Assembly: GCF_000695095.2 (NCBI RefSeq)
Contig: NZ_CP011454.1
Span: 3,906,001-3,970,000 of the forward strand
DNA from: Gemmatimonas phototrophica
Lineage (GTDB): Bacteria; Gemmatimonadota; Gemmatimonadetes; Gemmatimonadales; Gemmatimonadaceae
Length of the DNA: 64,000 nucleotides
Direction of reading: 5' to 3'
Shown here: piece after piece, positions 17,588 to 25,164 of the stretch
Layout of the letters: each line of letters starts with the position of its first letter
Position numbering within the stretch: position 1 is the stretch's first letter
Program-made: the position numbers and the translations under genes
Notes under the pieces: model-generated
The model's input: only the letters and a program-made list of their open reading frames with translations
What the model was told of the DNA's origin: nothing
Database searches by the model: none

Positions 17588-19042
17588 ATGGTGACCACCG
17601 AGACCACTTCGCCCCCGACGCTCCCCCAGATCATTCAGGGGGGCATGGGCATCGGCGTATCCAACTGGCGGCTGGCCAACGCCGTGTCGCGCCTCGGCCA
17701 GTTGGGGGTGGTATCGGGAACTGTCATCGACACCGTCCTCGTGCGTCGTTTGCAGGATGGCGATCCGGGCGGTCACATGCGGCGAGCCCTCGCCCACTTC
17801 CCCATTCCCGGGATCGCCGACGAGTTGCTGCGGCGCTACTTCCTGCCGGAAGGACGGGCACCGGGTGCTCCGTACCATCTGCTCCCCATGTACAAGCAGG
17901 TAGTGAGCAGTGCGCGTCAGCGCGTGACCGTGGCGGCAGGCTTCGTGGAAACGTGGCTGGCACGCGAGGGACACGAGAACGACGTGGGGATGAATCTGCT
18001 GACGAAGGTGCAGATGCCCAATTTGCCCACGCTGTACGGCGCGATGCTGGCGGGTGTGGCTACCGTGATCATGGGCGCCGGTATTCCGCGCGAGATTCCC
18101 GGCGCGCTCGACGCACTCGCTTCGCACCGCAAGGCCACGCTGCGTTTTGACGTGGAGGGGCTGGCCCGCGACGACGCCGAGTGGCTCACCTTCGACCCGG
18201 CAGAGATCTGGCCGGAGGGGACGCTTCCGGCCACGCCGTTGCGCCGCCCGCACTTCTACCCTGTGGTCTCGGCGGTTTCGCTGGCCGCGACACTGGCGCG
18301 CAAGTCCAACGGCCGGGTGGATGGGTTTGTGGTTGAGGGCCCCACGGCGGGCGGGCACAATGCGCCCCCACGCGGCGCCATGCAGCTGGATGCGCTAGGT
18401 CAGCCCATTTACGGGGAACGCGATGCGGTGGATCTGGTCAAGCTCGCGGAGCTGGGGCTGCCCTTCTGGGTGGCCGGTGGCGTGGGCACTCCCGATGGGC
18501 TGTGCGCCGCTCGCGCGGCCGGCGCGGCCGGCATTCAGGTGGGAACCCTGTTCGCCTTCTGCGACGAATCGGGGTTGGCCCCGGATATCAAGCAGGAAAC
18601 GCTACGCGGAGTACTGAGCGGCACGGTGGAAGTGCGCACCGACCCACGGGCCTCGCCCACCGGATATCCGTTCAAGGTGGTGCAGCTCCCTGGCCACGAG
18701 CAGGACGCCGCCGAACGCGAACGCATTTGCGACCTGGGCTATTTGCGTGAAGCGGTGAAGCGGGACGATGGCCGGATGATTTATCGGTGCGCAGCAGAAC
18801 CGGTGAACACGTACATGCAAAAGGGTGGCACCTTCTGCGACACCGATGGACGCCGGTGCCTTTGCAACGGGTTGCTGGCCGACGTGGGGCTGGCGCAGGA
18901 GCGCGATGGCCACGTGGAACCACCGCTTGTCACGAGTGGAGACGACCTGGCCTCGCTGGCCCACTTCGCCTCACCGGAGGGCTACACCGCCGGTGAGGTT
19001 CTCGAGTGGTTATTGCACGGCACCCTGGTCGCGACGGCGTAG
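17588..19042 (+). CDS. Nitronate monooxygenase-like FMN-dependent protein
   Basis: A protein of about 484 residues from ATG 17588 (GTG 17591 is adjacent), with a TIM-barrel fold of the 2-nitropropane dioxygenase/NMO superfamily. Visible are the opening IIQGGMGIGVSNWRLANAVS, a GVATVIMGAGIPREIPGAL segment, the VVEGPTAGGHNAP loop that in this family carries the catalytic histidine, and the FMN phosphate site VAGGVGTPDGLCAARAAGAA. A Cys-rich C-terminal segment (GTFCDTDGRRCLCN) lies near residue 420. Related proteins include enoyl-ACP reductase II and polyunsaturated-fatty-acid-synthase-associated trans-acting proteins, so the physiological substrate is open. The 270-bp upstream gap stays open in frame but has no better start. 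Confidence 0.78.
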   Translation: MVTTETTSPPTLPQIIQGGMGIGVSNWRLANAVSRLGQLGVVSGTVIDTVLVRRLQDGDPGGHMRRALAHFPIPGIADELLRRYFLPEGRAPGAPYHLLPMYKQVVSSARQRVTVAAGFVETWLAREGHENDVGMNLLTKVQMPNLPTLYGAMLAGVATVIMGAGIPREIPGALDALASHRKATLRFDVEGLARDDAEWLTFDPAEIWPEGTLPATPLRRPHFYPVVSAVSLAATLARKSNGRVDGFVVEGPTAGGHNAPPRGAMQLDALGQPIYGERDAVDLVKLAELGLPFWVAGGVGTPDGLCAARAAGAAGIQVGTLFAFCDESGLAPDIKQETLRGVLSGTVEVRTDPRASPTGYPFKVVQLPGHEQDAAERERICDLGYLREAVKRDDGRMIYRCAAEPVNTYMQKGGTFCDTDGRRCLCNGLLADVGLAQERDGHVEPPLVTSGDDLASLAHFASPEGYTAGEVLEWLLHGTLVATA

Positions 19043-19076
19043 GGTCACGACACGGACCATGGCCGGCGCGCGGTAC

Positions 19077-19637
19077 TCACCAGCCACGCCGCGCGCTGCT
19101 GCTGTTGTTGTCGCACGGCGGCGCCTGCGGCATGAGCACGCGATCAATCACGTGAATGAGACCGTTGCTCGCGGGAATGTCGGCAATGCGCACCACGGCG
19201 TTGTTCACGCGCAACTCGCCGTCCACATCACGCAGCTGCACCTTTTGATTGGCCACCGTTTCTGCGCTGGACACGGTGCGCGCCTGCGCTGCGGTAACGC
19301 GCCCCGGCAACACGTGGTACGTGAGCAGCGTGACGAGTTTTTCGCGATTCTCCGGCTTGAGCAGATCGGTGACGGTGCCGTTGGGCAGGCGCTTGAAGGC
19401 TTCGTCTGTAGGCGCGAATAACGTGAAGGGGCCGCGACCGATGAGCGTTTCCGTGAGCCCGGCCGCATCGACGGCTGCGAGCAACGTGCTGAACTGCCCC
19501 GCGGTGCGTGCGACCTGAGGAATGTTGGGGCCGCGCGCCGGGTGCTGCGCAGCACTGACGGACGGACGGGCAACGAGTACGAGAGCAGCAAGGGCCGCCG
19601 CACGGGACAGCAGGCGGACAACATGGCGCATAGACAT
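19077..19637 (-). CDS. Secreted fasciclin (FAS1) domain protein
   Basis: A 186-residue exported protein. The ATG at 19637 is preferred because CGGAG lies just upstream; a second ATG is at 19631. A Sec signal ends around SVSAAQ (near residue 30). A single FAS1 domain follows, with the H1 motif FTLFAPTDEAFKRLPNGTV, the YH motif LLTYHVLPGRV and the H2 motif NGLIHVIDRVLMP. FAS1 proteins act in adhesion or matrix contacts outside the cell. The gene is divergent from an ECF sigma/RskA-type pair, and a promoter-like sequence at 19708-19735 matches one in front of the sigma gene. It is therefore probably the sigma factor's target, as MPT70/MPT83 are for mycobacterial SigK. Confidence 0.9.
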   Translation of the reverse strand: MSMRHVVRLLSRAAALAALVLVARPSVSAAQHPARGPNIPQVARTAGQFSTLLAAVDAAGLTETLIGRGPFTLFAPTDEAFKRLPNGTVTDLLKPENREKLVTLLTYHVLPGRVTAAQARTVSSAETVANQKVQLRDVDGELRVNNAVVRIADIPASNGLIHVIDRVLMPQAPPCDNNSSSARRGW

Positions 19638-19707
19638 GGGCACTCCGGTGTTGGGATGACTGGTGAGGCCGCGGAGAACTTGTGGGATCCGCCGGCCGTG
19701 CATCGCT

Positions 19708-19735
19708 ATTCGTCCGGTGTGTTGCGGTTGGATGC
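19708..19735 (-). promoter_or_regulatory. Candidate ECF-sigma promoter of the fasciclin gene
   Basis: Read on the minus strand, GCATCC (19735-19730) is followed after 17 bp by CGAAT (19712-19708). This would place the transcript start about 60 bp before the fasciclin ATG. The same pattern stands in front of the divergent sigma gene. From memory it also resembles the mycobacterial SigK promoter (CCATCC, about 17 bp, CGAAT). The extended -35 boxes of both promoters form a 13-of-14-bp inverted repeat (19728-19741 and 19797-19810). Confidence 0.6.
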
Positions 19736-19802
19736 AGCGCCTGCCCAGTCTCCACGTTCCAGACGGTGGATGGCGGCGATGGAGCGTGACTCCTCAGGCA
19801 CT

Positions 19803-19829
19803 GCATCCAAATCGGGGCCCGGAGCGAAG
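19803..19829 (+). promoter_or_regulatory. Candidate ECF-sigma autoregulated promoter of the sigma/anti-sigma operon
   Basis: GCATCC (19803-19808) is followed after 16 bp by CGAAG (19825-19829), a near copy of the divergent promoter toward the fasciclin gene. Start of transcription near 19836 would leave a leader of about 30 nt containing GGAG (19857-19860) before the GTG at 19866. This supports that GTG rather than the upstream in-frame ATGs as the sigma-factor start. Confidence 0.5.
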
Positions 19830-19865
19830 TCTCTGGTGTCCCCTGTCCAGTCTCATGGAGAACGT

Positions 19866-20576
19866 GTGGAATTCGGCCGCCGGCCACAGCTTGCCTCATC
19901 CGTGTCTACAGATCCGCCAGAAGTGCCGTCGACCGACGCGTTGGCGTCGCGGGCGCGTCTCGCGCTCGTGAAGGAGTCGCCTGCCACGACGAACGCCAAC
20001 GTGGTGGTGAGCGACGTCGTGCACGTCCTGCCGCGTGTCGCCGCCGGAGACGAGCTGGCGGTACGCGAATGCGTGGAACGCTACGGCTCCCTCATCTGGG
20101 CGCTCGCCCGTCGCTGGTCCCCCGACCCGCGCGATGTCGAAGACGCCGTGCAGGAAGTCTTTGTTGACCTGTGGCGCAGCGCCGGTCGGTACGATGCCAC
20201 ACGCGCCACAGAAGCGGGGTGGGTGGCCATGGTGACCCGGCGCCGTCTTATTGATCGTATGCGCCGGCGGCAGCGGGCGGTGGAACTTGAACCGCTCCCG
20301 GAAGATTTTGACCAGGCCGATGATCGCGAGATCGATCTCGACCGCCAGGTCCGCGTTGAGCAGGCCCACGCCGTGTTGCAGGCGTTGCCGCTCAACCAGC
20401 GCACCATGCTGGAGCTCTCGTTGCTGCATGGTCGCACGCACGATGAAATCGCACGGGAGACCGGCACTCCGCTGGGCACCGTGAAGTCGCACATTCGTCG
20501 CGGGCTGCAGCGCGCCCGTGATCTGCTGCAGGCCGCGCCGGCATCGCGCGCGGCGCTTGAGGACACTTCCGTATGA
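19866..20576 (+). CDS. ECF-family RNA polymerase sigma factor (SigK-like context)
   Basis: About 236 residues from GTG 19866, which has GGAG five bases upstream. Upstream in-frame starts (ATG 19770 and 19779) would place translation ahead of the predicted promoter. Region 2 is visible as LAVRECVERYGSLIWALARRW through DVEDAVQEVFVDLWRSAGRYD. Region 4 runs from LPLNQRTMLELSLLHGRTHDEIA into GTVKSHIRRGLQRARD. Its stop overlaps the start of an RskA-type anti-sigma gene (ATGA), and the divergent gene encodes a fasciclin protein. Predicted regulon: itself and the fasciclin gene. The first 50 or so residues are poorly conserved and the start could be further downstream. Confidence 0.88.
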   Translation: MEFGRRPQLASSVSTDPPEVPSTDALASRARLALVKESPATTNANVVVSDVVHVLPRVAAGDELAVRECVERYGSLIWALARRWSPDPRDVEDAVQEVFVDLWRSAGRYDATRATEAGWVAMVTRRRLIDRMRRRQRAVELEPLPEDFDQADDREIDLDRQVRVEQAHAVLQALPLNQRTMLELSLLHGRTHDEIARETGTPLGTVKSHIRRGLQRARDLLQAAPASRAALEDTSV

Positions 20577-21316
20577 CTGCCAACACGAACGACACCATGC
20601 CCGACGCTTTCGAGCCAACCGGGCACGACCTGCTCGCCGGAGAACTGACGGCGGCCTTGCTGCCCGATACGCTCGGCGCCGAAGACGTCCTCCCGCCAGC
20701 GTTGGCGGCGCGCATTACCGCTACGGGCGAGGCGCTGGTGCGCGCTCGCACGGTGCCGCCCATTGTGACGCCCATTGGAGCGGCTGGAGCGGCGCCCATC
20801 GCGCGCCGTAGACCGGCGTGGAGCACGTGGGGTGGCTGGCTGGCCGCCGCCGCGCTGCTCGCCCTGTTTGTGCGGGACCGTGGTCCCACTGCGTCGGAAT
20901 CCCGCCCCGTCTCCGTGGTGGATGCGGTGGCCGCGCTACGCGACTCCCTGCTCAGCGACAGCACGCTGTTGCGGCGCACGTGGACCGTGACCACCGACAG
21001 CACGTCCACCACCGCCACGGGCGAAGTTCTCTGGGATGCGCGCAGCCAGCGTGGCGTCATGCGCTTTGCCGGGCTCGCCCCCAACGACCGCGCCAAGTGG
21101 CAGTACCAGCTGTGGATCTTCGACAAGGCCCGCGACGAACGATACCCGGTAGATGGCGGGGTCTTTGACATCCCGGCCAATGGGGGCGAAGTCCTCGTGC
21201 CCATTCGGGCCCGCCTAGCCGTGGGCGAGGCGGTGCTCTTTGCCGTTACCGTCGAGAAACCGGGCGGTGTGGTGGTCTCCGGGCGGGAACGCATTGCCGT
21301 GCTGGCAAAGATTTAA
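20573..21316 (+). CDS. RskA-type membrane anti-sigma factor
   Basis: A 247-residue protein whose ATG overlaps the sigma stop by four bases, so the two are made in a coupled way. Residues 1-80 would be the cytoplasmic sigma-binding part. A membrane helix lies around WGGWLAAAALLALFV (about 85-100). The extracytoplasmic part has the RskA C-terminal pattern, including WQYQLWIFDKARDERYPVDG and VDGGVFDIPANGGEVLVPI. Such proteins hold the sigma factor inactive until regulated proteolysis. The N-terminal part has no clear zinc-binding HxxxCxxC motif. Confidence 0.83.
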   Translation: MTANTNDTMPDAFEPTGHDLLAGELTAALLPDTLGAEDVLPPALAARITATGEALVRARTVPPIVTPIGAAGAAPIARRRPAWSTWGGWLAAAALLALFVRDRGPTASESRPVSVVDAVAALRDSLLSDSTLLRRTWTVTTDSTSTTATGEVLWDARSQRGVMRFAGLAPNDRAKWQYQLWIFDKARDERYPVDGGVFDIPANGGEVLVPIRARLAVGEAVLFAVTVEKPGGVVVSGRERIAVLAKI

Positions 21317-21388
21317 CCGGAACCAACCGATACTCGGTGGAGGGCCTATGGCTGGCCCAGCTTCCCTTGGGCCCCTCCCGTCGCCAGC

Positions 21389-22528
21389 ATGTTCTTCAAG
21401 CGCTCCAGTCCGTCCACCACGCCCCACGGTGCCGCCGATACCCCAGCCATGCCTGATAGCGATCAGGCGCTGCTGATTCTCGACACCCTCGGGCAGATTC
21501 TCGCGTCATACATTCACGGCTGCATTGAGACGCCGCGCGGCAGCGATGCCGCCGCGCAGGAAAGGCTGCAGGCCTGGCGTCGGCACGCACTGCTGGGTGT
21601 CCCCGTTGCCGAGGCAGACGAGGGCCAGGAGGCGCCCACCCCTCACGCCTCGGGCGGGGCGATCGCGCAACGGGACTGGAAAGGGGTCTCCAGCACCTTT
21701 GCCGAGCACCGCCGCGACGAGCAGCATTTTGTCGAGCACGCGTTGGCGGACTTGCGTGACGCCCTCTGGACGTGCGTGGAACGTACCCATCTGGCTCTGC
21801 AGCGGGAGCATCAGGCCGACGATGCCTCAGCGCAACAGGTACAGCGCGTACGGGGCGCGCTCGACCGGTTGGATACCAGCGCCGTGAAAGACGAGATCTC
21901 GCAGGCCATGACGACGCTCGAGGCGATCACGACCGAACGGCAGAACGCGCAGAGCGGCATTTATGCGGAGCTGGCGGCGCGAGTGGAGCATCTGGGCATC
22001 GAACTGGAAGCGGCACGCAAAGCCAGTGAAACCGATCCGCTTACCGGTCTGGGGAATCGCTTGGTCTTCGATCGGACCACCTCACGACAGGTGTATCTGC
22101 ATTCGCTCGGTGGACAGCCCGTCTCGCTGGTTATGCTGGACCTCGACATGCTGAAGCCCATCAACGATACGTGCGGGCATCACGCAGGCGACCAGGCGCT
22201 GCTGCACCTGGCGAACGCCCTGTCCAAGGTCTTCCTTGGCGACGCGGATGTGCTCTGTCGCATTGGCGGTGACGAGTTCGCGGTGGTGCTCCCCAACACG
22301 CCAGTCACCGTGGCGGAGCGACAGCTCGCTCGGCTATCGGCTGTCCTGGAACGTGTGGACTGGCCCTTCACGGACGCTGGCGTGCCACTGTCCGCCAGTG
22401 TCGGCGTTGCCGAGTGGAAGAAGGGCGAAACGGTTGCGGACTGGATCCGGCGTGCCGACACCGCCATGTACGAGAACAAGCGCAGCAAACGGCATCCCAC
22501 ACCAGCAGCCGGGCAGAACGCGGCGTAA
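21389..22528 (+). CDS. GGDEF-domain diguanylate cyclase
   Basis: A 379-residue soluble protein. The N-terminal 200 residues are helical, with coiled-coil character, and have no recognised sensor domain or membrane segment. The GGDEF domain begins at ASETDPLTGLGNRLVFD (about 210) and its active-site motif RIGGDEF is intact at about 292-297, so it should make cyclic di-GMP. The usual RxxD product-inhibition site just before the motif is absent (GDAD at that place), so feedback inhibition is not expected. No EAL domain is fused. It starts 72 bp after the anti-sigma gene and is probably a separate unit. Confidence 0.93.
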   Translation: MFFKRSSPSTTPHGAADTPAMPDSDQALLILDTLGQILASYIHGCIETPRGSDAAAQERLQAWRRHALLGVPVAEADEGQEAPTPHASGGAIAQRDWKGVSSTFAEHRRDEQHFVEHALADLRDALWTCVERTHLALQREHQADDASAQQVQRVRGALDRLDTSAVKDEISQAMTTLEAITTERQNAQSGIYAELAARVEHLGIELEAARKASETDPLTGLGNRLVFDRTTSRQVYLHSLGGQPVSLVMLDLDMLKPINDTCGHHAGDQALLHLANALSKVFLGDADVLCRIGGDEFAVVLPNTPVTVAERQLARLSAVLERVDWPFTDAGVPLSASVGVAEWKKGETVADWIRRADTAMYENKRSKRHPTPAAGQNAA

Positions 22529-22570
22529 GTTGGGGAGGAGTTGTGCTCCGTCCTCCCTTTTCCCGCCGCC

Positions 22571-24061
22571 ATGCGTCCTTCCTTTCCCATTCTGGCCGTC
22601 CAGACGGCCGTTGCACTGGCCGTTGCGCTGGCCGGCACCGCTCCCGCCCTGCGCGCGCAGTCTGACACCGCCATTTCGCGGGCAGAAGTGGCCGCGCGAC
22701 GTGCGGCGTTTGCCGAACGGGTGGGGAACGGCGTGGTGGTGGCCTTTGGCGGCCGTGCCCTGGTGCACGACTTCAGCACGTTCTACCAGTTGGCGGCGTT
22801 CCGGTATCTCACGGAACTGAACGAGCCCGATCACGCCATGGTCATGGTGGTGCGCGACAAGGTGCCTAGCACCACGCTCTTTCTTACCAAGCTCGAGCCG
22901 CGCTCGGCGTTCTACTACGGGCAGCGTACCGACTCCGCCAACAGCGTGCAGCGCACCGGGTTGCCCGGGCGTTCGTACGACGCGCTGTGGCCGGTACTCG
23001 ATTCACTTGTGGCCACCGGGCTGCCGTTCTTCCACATCCCCGATGTGGAAACGATGGATTTCTCGCGCAACGATACCCTTACCCGCGGACAGGAAGCGGT
23101 GAAGGCGCTGGCGCGCAAGCATCCCACACTCACCGTGCGCAACGCCATGCCGCATGTCCTTGCGGTGCGTGGCAAGAAATCGGCGGCCGAGCTGGCGCTC
23201 ATTCGCAAGGCGGTGGAGATCTCCAGCGAGGGGCATCGCGCGGCCATGCTGACGGCCAACCCGCTGCACGAGTATGAACTGCGCGCCGCGTTGGAGTACG
23301 AGTTCACTCGTCGCGGGGCGGAGCGGCCGGCGTACGGTTCCATTGTGGGGTCGGGGTACAACGGCACCACGCTGCATTACATGCGAGATATGGACCCGGT
23401 GAAGCCGGGGGACCTGGTGGTGATTGACGCCGGCGCAGAGTTCCGTGGCTACGCGGCCGATGTAACGCGCACCATTCCCGTGAGTGGCCGCTACACCGCC
23501 GAGCAGCGGCAATTGTATTCGCTGGTGCTGAATGCGCAGCTGGCCGCCGAACGGAACAGCAAGCCCGGCATGAGCATTCGCGCGGCGGCGGATAGTTCGG
23601 TGGTGGTACGCACCAAGGGCTTGGCGGCGCTGGGACTGATAGAGAGCGAAGAGGCCCAGTACGATCCGCCCTGGCGCGTGGATTGTGTGGCCAGCCCGGC
23701 GTCTTGCAAGCAGGCCAACCTATGGATGATACATGGCATCTCGCATGGCATTGGCCTCGCAGTGCACGACCCGCTGCAGGGCGATCAGAACGGCGGCAAG
23801 TTTGCCGAGGGAGACGCATTTACCATTGAGCCGGGCATTTACGTGAGCACCCGTGCACTGGACGTGCTTCCCGATACGCCGCGCAACCGGCAGTTCAAGG
23901 CCAAGGTGCTGGCCAAGGTGAAGCAGTTCGAGAACACCGGTGTGCGCATTGAAGACGATTACATCATTACCGAAAAGGGACTCGAGCGCATTTCCCTGGT
24001 GCCCCGGGAGATGGACGAAATTGAAGCACTCATGCAGCGTCGTCGCGTGATTCAGCCGTGA
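22571..24061 (+). CDS. Secreted M24B Xaa-Pro aminopeptidase-like protein
   Basis: About 496 residues from ATG 22571, which opens a Sec signal ending ALRAQ. An aminopeptidase-P N-terminal domain (about 35-190) has the typical FRYLTELNEPDHAMVMVV phrase. The C-terminal pita-bread domain carries the full metal set: Asp in VVIDAGAEF, Asp in YAADVTRTIPVSG, His in GISHGIGLAVHD, Glu in FTIEPGIYV and Glu in VRIEDDYIIT. It should remove N-terminal residues preceding proline from peptides outside the cytoplasm. An acetyltransferase gene follows after 7 bp. Confidence 0.92.
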   Translation: MRPSFPILAVQTAVALAVALAGTAPALRAQSDTAISRAEVAARRAAFAERVGNGVVVAFGGRALVHDFSTFYQLAAFRYLTELNEPDHAMVMVVRDKVPSTTLFLTKLEPRSAFYYGQRTDSANSVQRTGLPGRSYDALWPVLDSLVATGLPFFHIPDVETMDFSRNDTLTRGQEAVKALARKHPTLTVRNAMPHVLAVRGKKSAAELALIRKAVEISSEGHRAAMLTANPLHEYELRAALEYEFTRRGAERPAYGSIVGSGYNGTTLHYMRDMDPVKPGDLVVIDAGAEFRGYAADVTRTIPVSGRYTAEQRQLYSLVLNAQLAAERNSKPGMSIRAAADSSVVVRTKGLAALGLIESEEAQYDPPWRVDCVASPASCKQANLWMIHGISHGIGLAVHDPLQGDQNGGKFAEGDAFTIEPGIYVSTRALDVLPDTPRNRQFKAKVLAKVKQFENTGVRIEDDYIITEKGLERISLVPREMDEIEALMQRRRVIQP

Positions 24062-24068
24062 GGCTCGC

Positions 24069-24554
24069 GTGATTCCCGGCGTAACCCTGCGGCCGCTGCG
24101 CGTGGGCGATATGGGGTGGATTGTGCACCGTCAGGCCCTGTTGTACGAGCGCGAGTACGGGTGGGGCGTGCGCTTTGAGGCGTTGGTGGCGCGCGTGGCC
24201 GCCGACTTCATGCAGCACTTTGATGCGCAATACGAACAGGCGTGGGTGGCCGAGCGTGGTGGTGAGCTGGTGGGCGCCGTGTTTCTCGCCAAGGTCAACG
24301 AGCGCACCGCCAAGTTGCGCATGCTCTATGTGGAGCCCTCCACCCGTGGGTTGGGGCTGGGGCGGCATCTTGTACAGACCTGTATTGCCGGTGCCCGGGC
24401 GCGTGGCTACCAGACCATGACGTTATGGACCAACGCCGTGCTCACGGCGGCGCGGGCCATTTATGTGGCCGAAGGGTTCACCCTGGTGCACAGTGAGGTG
24501 CACGAGCTGTTTGGCCCGCAGCAGGTGGGGGAGACGTGGGAGTTGGTGCTGTAG
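24069..24554 (+). CDS. GNAT-family N-acetyltransferase
   Basis: A 161-residue protein starting at GTG 24069, 7 bp after the peptidase stop. The acetyl-CoA-binding motif A is KLRMLYVEPSTRGLGLGRHLVQTCI. The N-terminal phrase GDMGWIVHRQALLYEREYGWGVRFEALVA matches the catalytic half of MarR/GNAT two-domain regulators, but no MarR domain is present here. It acetylates an amino group on an unknown substrate. Cotranscription with the aminopeptidase is likely but no functional link is evident. Confidence 0.88.
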   Translation: MIPGVTLRPLRVGDMGWIVHRQALLYEREYGWGVRFEALVARVAADFMQHFDAQYEQAWVAERGGELVGAVFLAKVNERTAKLRMLYVEPSTRGLGLGRHLVQTCIAGARARGYQTMTLWTNAVLTAARAIYVAEGFTLVHSEVHELFGPQQVGETWELVL

Positions 24555-24576
24555 TCTTGCTACGTTTGGAGTCTGA

Positions 24577-25158
24577 ATGACTATGGGGATCATCGTTCTG
24601 TTGGCGGCTGGACTGCTGCTAGTCCAGCCCCCGAAGGCGCAGGCGCAACAATCGACGGACCGCCAGTTGGTTCTGTCCGCCATCGCCTCGTTTGTCGATT
24701 CAATTGCTACCGTGGACCCGCGCTTCACCTGGCCTTCCTTGAGAAAAATCAAGATCTCGTCGGAGCTTTGCTCAAATGGCGGGCTGCCAAACGACTGTGC
24801 TCTCGGCGGCTGGCAAGGACGAGCAGCGGAGGCTGAGTGGGCACCCGATGTTGAGACCGCACTTCGGGAGCGAGTACCGCGGCAGGGCATTGATTGGCGA
24901 GTCGGGCAGAGCACGCGCTACACGGGATCGTTTTCAGTCAGCGACGTTCGATGTGCCGCAAAGGAGCTCATTACCTTCGTCACCCCAGTGGACACAGACC
25001 GGGAGGAGATACGCGTCCCGCTCCGACTGTCGGTGCAGCCAGGTGACAGCCAGTGCACCCTGTTGCCGAATTGGAGCGACGGAGTGCTGGTGTTCGTGAA
25101 ATCTGTGAACGCGCTGCGCCTGAAGAGCTTCAGCGGCTTTCGCCATTCCGGCTCGTAG
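24577..25158 (+). CDS. Exported protein of unknown function
   Basis: A 193-residue protein with a short signal peptide (hydrophobic IIVLLAAGLLLV, cleavage likely after KAQAQ). The mature part has four cysteines (SSELCSNGG, PNDCALGG, DVRCAAKE and SQCTLLP) that could form two disulfides in the periplasm. I recognise no family. The gene is visibly less GC-rich than its neighbours, suggesting different codon use or a recent arrival. It is convergent with the CehA-like gene, with stops 6 bp apart. Confidence 0.6.
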   Translation: MTMGIIVLLAAGLLLVQPPKAQAQQSTDRQLVLSAIASFVDSIATVDPRFTWPSLRKIKISSELCSNGGLPNDCALGGWQGRAAEAEWAPDVETALRERVPRQGIDWRVGQSTRYTGSFSVSDVRCAAKELITFVTPVDTDREEIRVPLRLSVQPGDSQCTLLPNWSDGVLVFVKSVNALRLKSFSGFRHSGS

Positions 25159-25164
25159 TACGCA

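Noticed and set aside
19542-19865. N-terminal extension of the ECF sigma factor
   Set aside because: It would overlap the fasciclin gene on the other strand and lie upstream of the predicted promoter. Its sequence is not sigma-like, and GTG 19866 has a good ribosome binding site.
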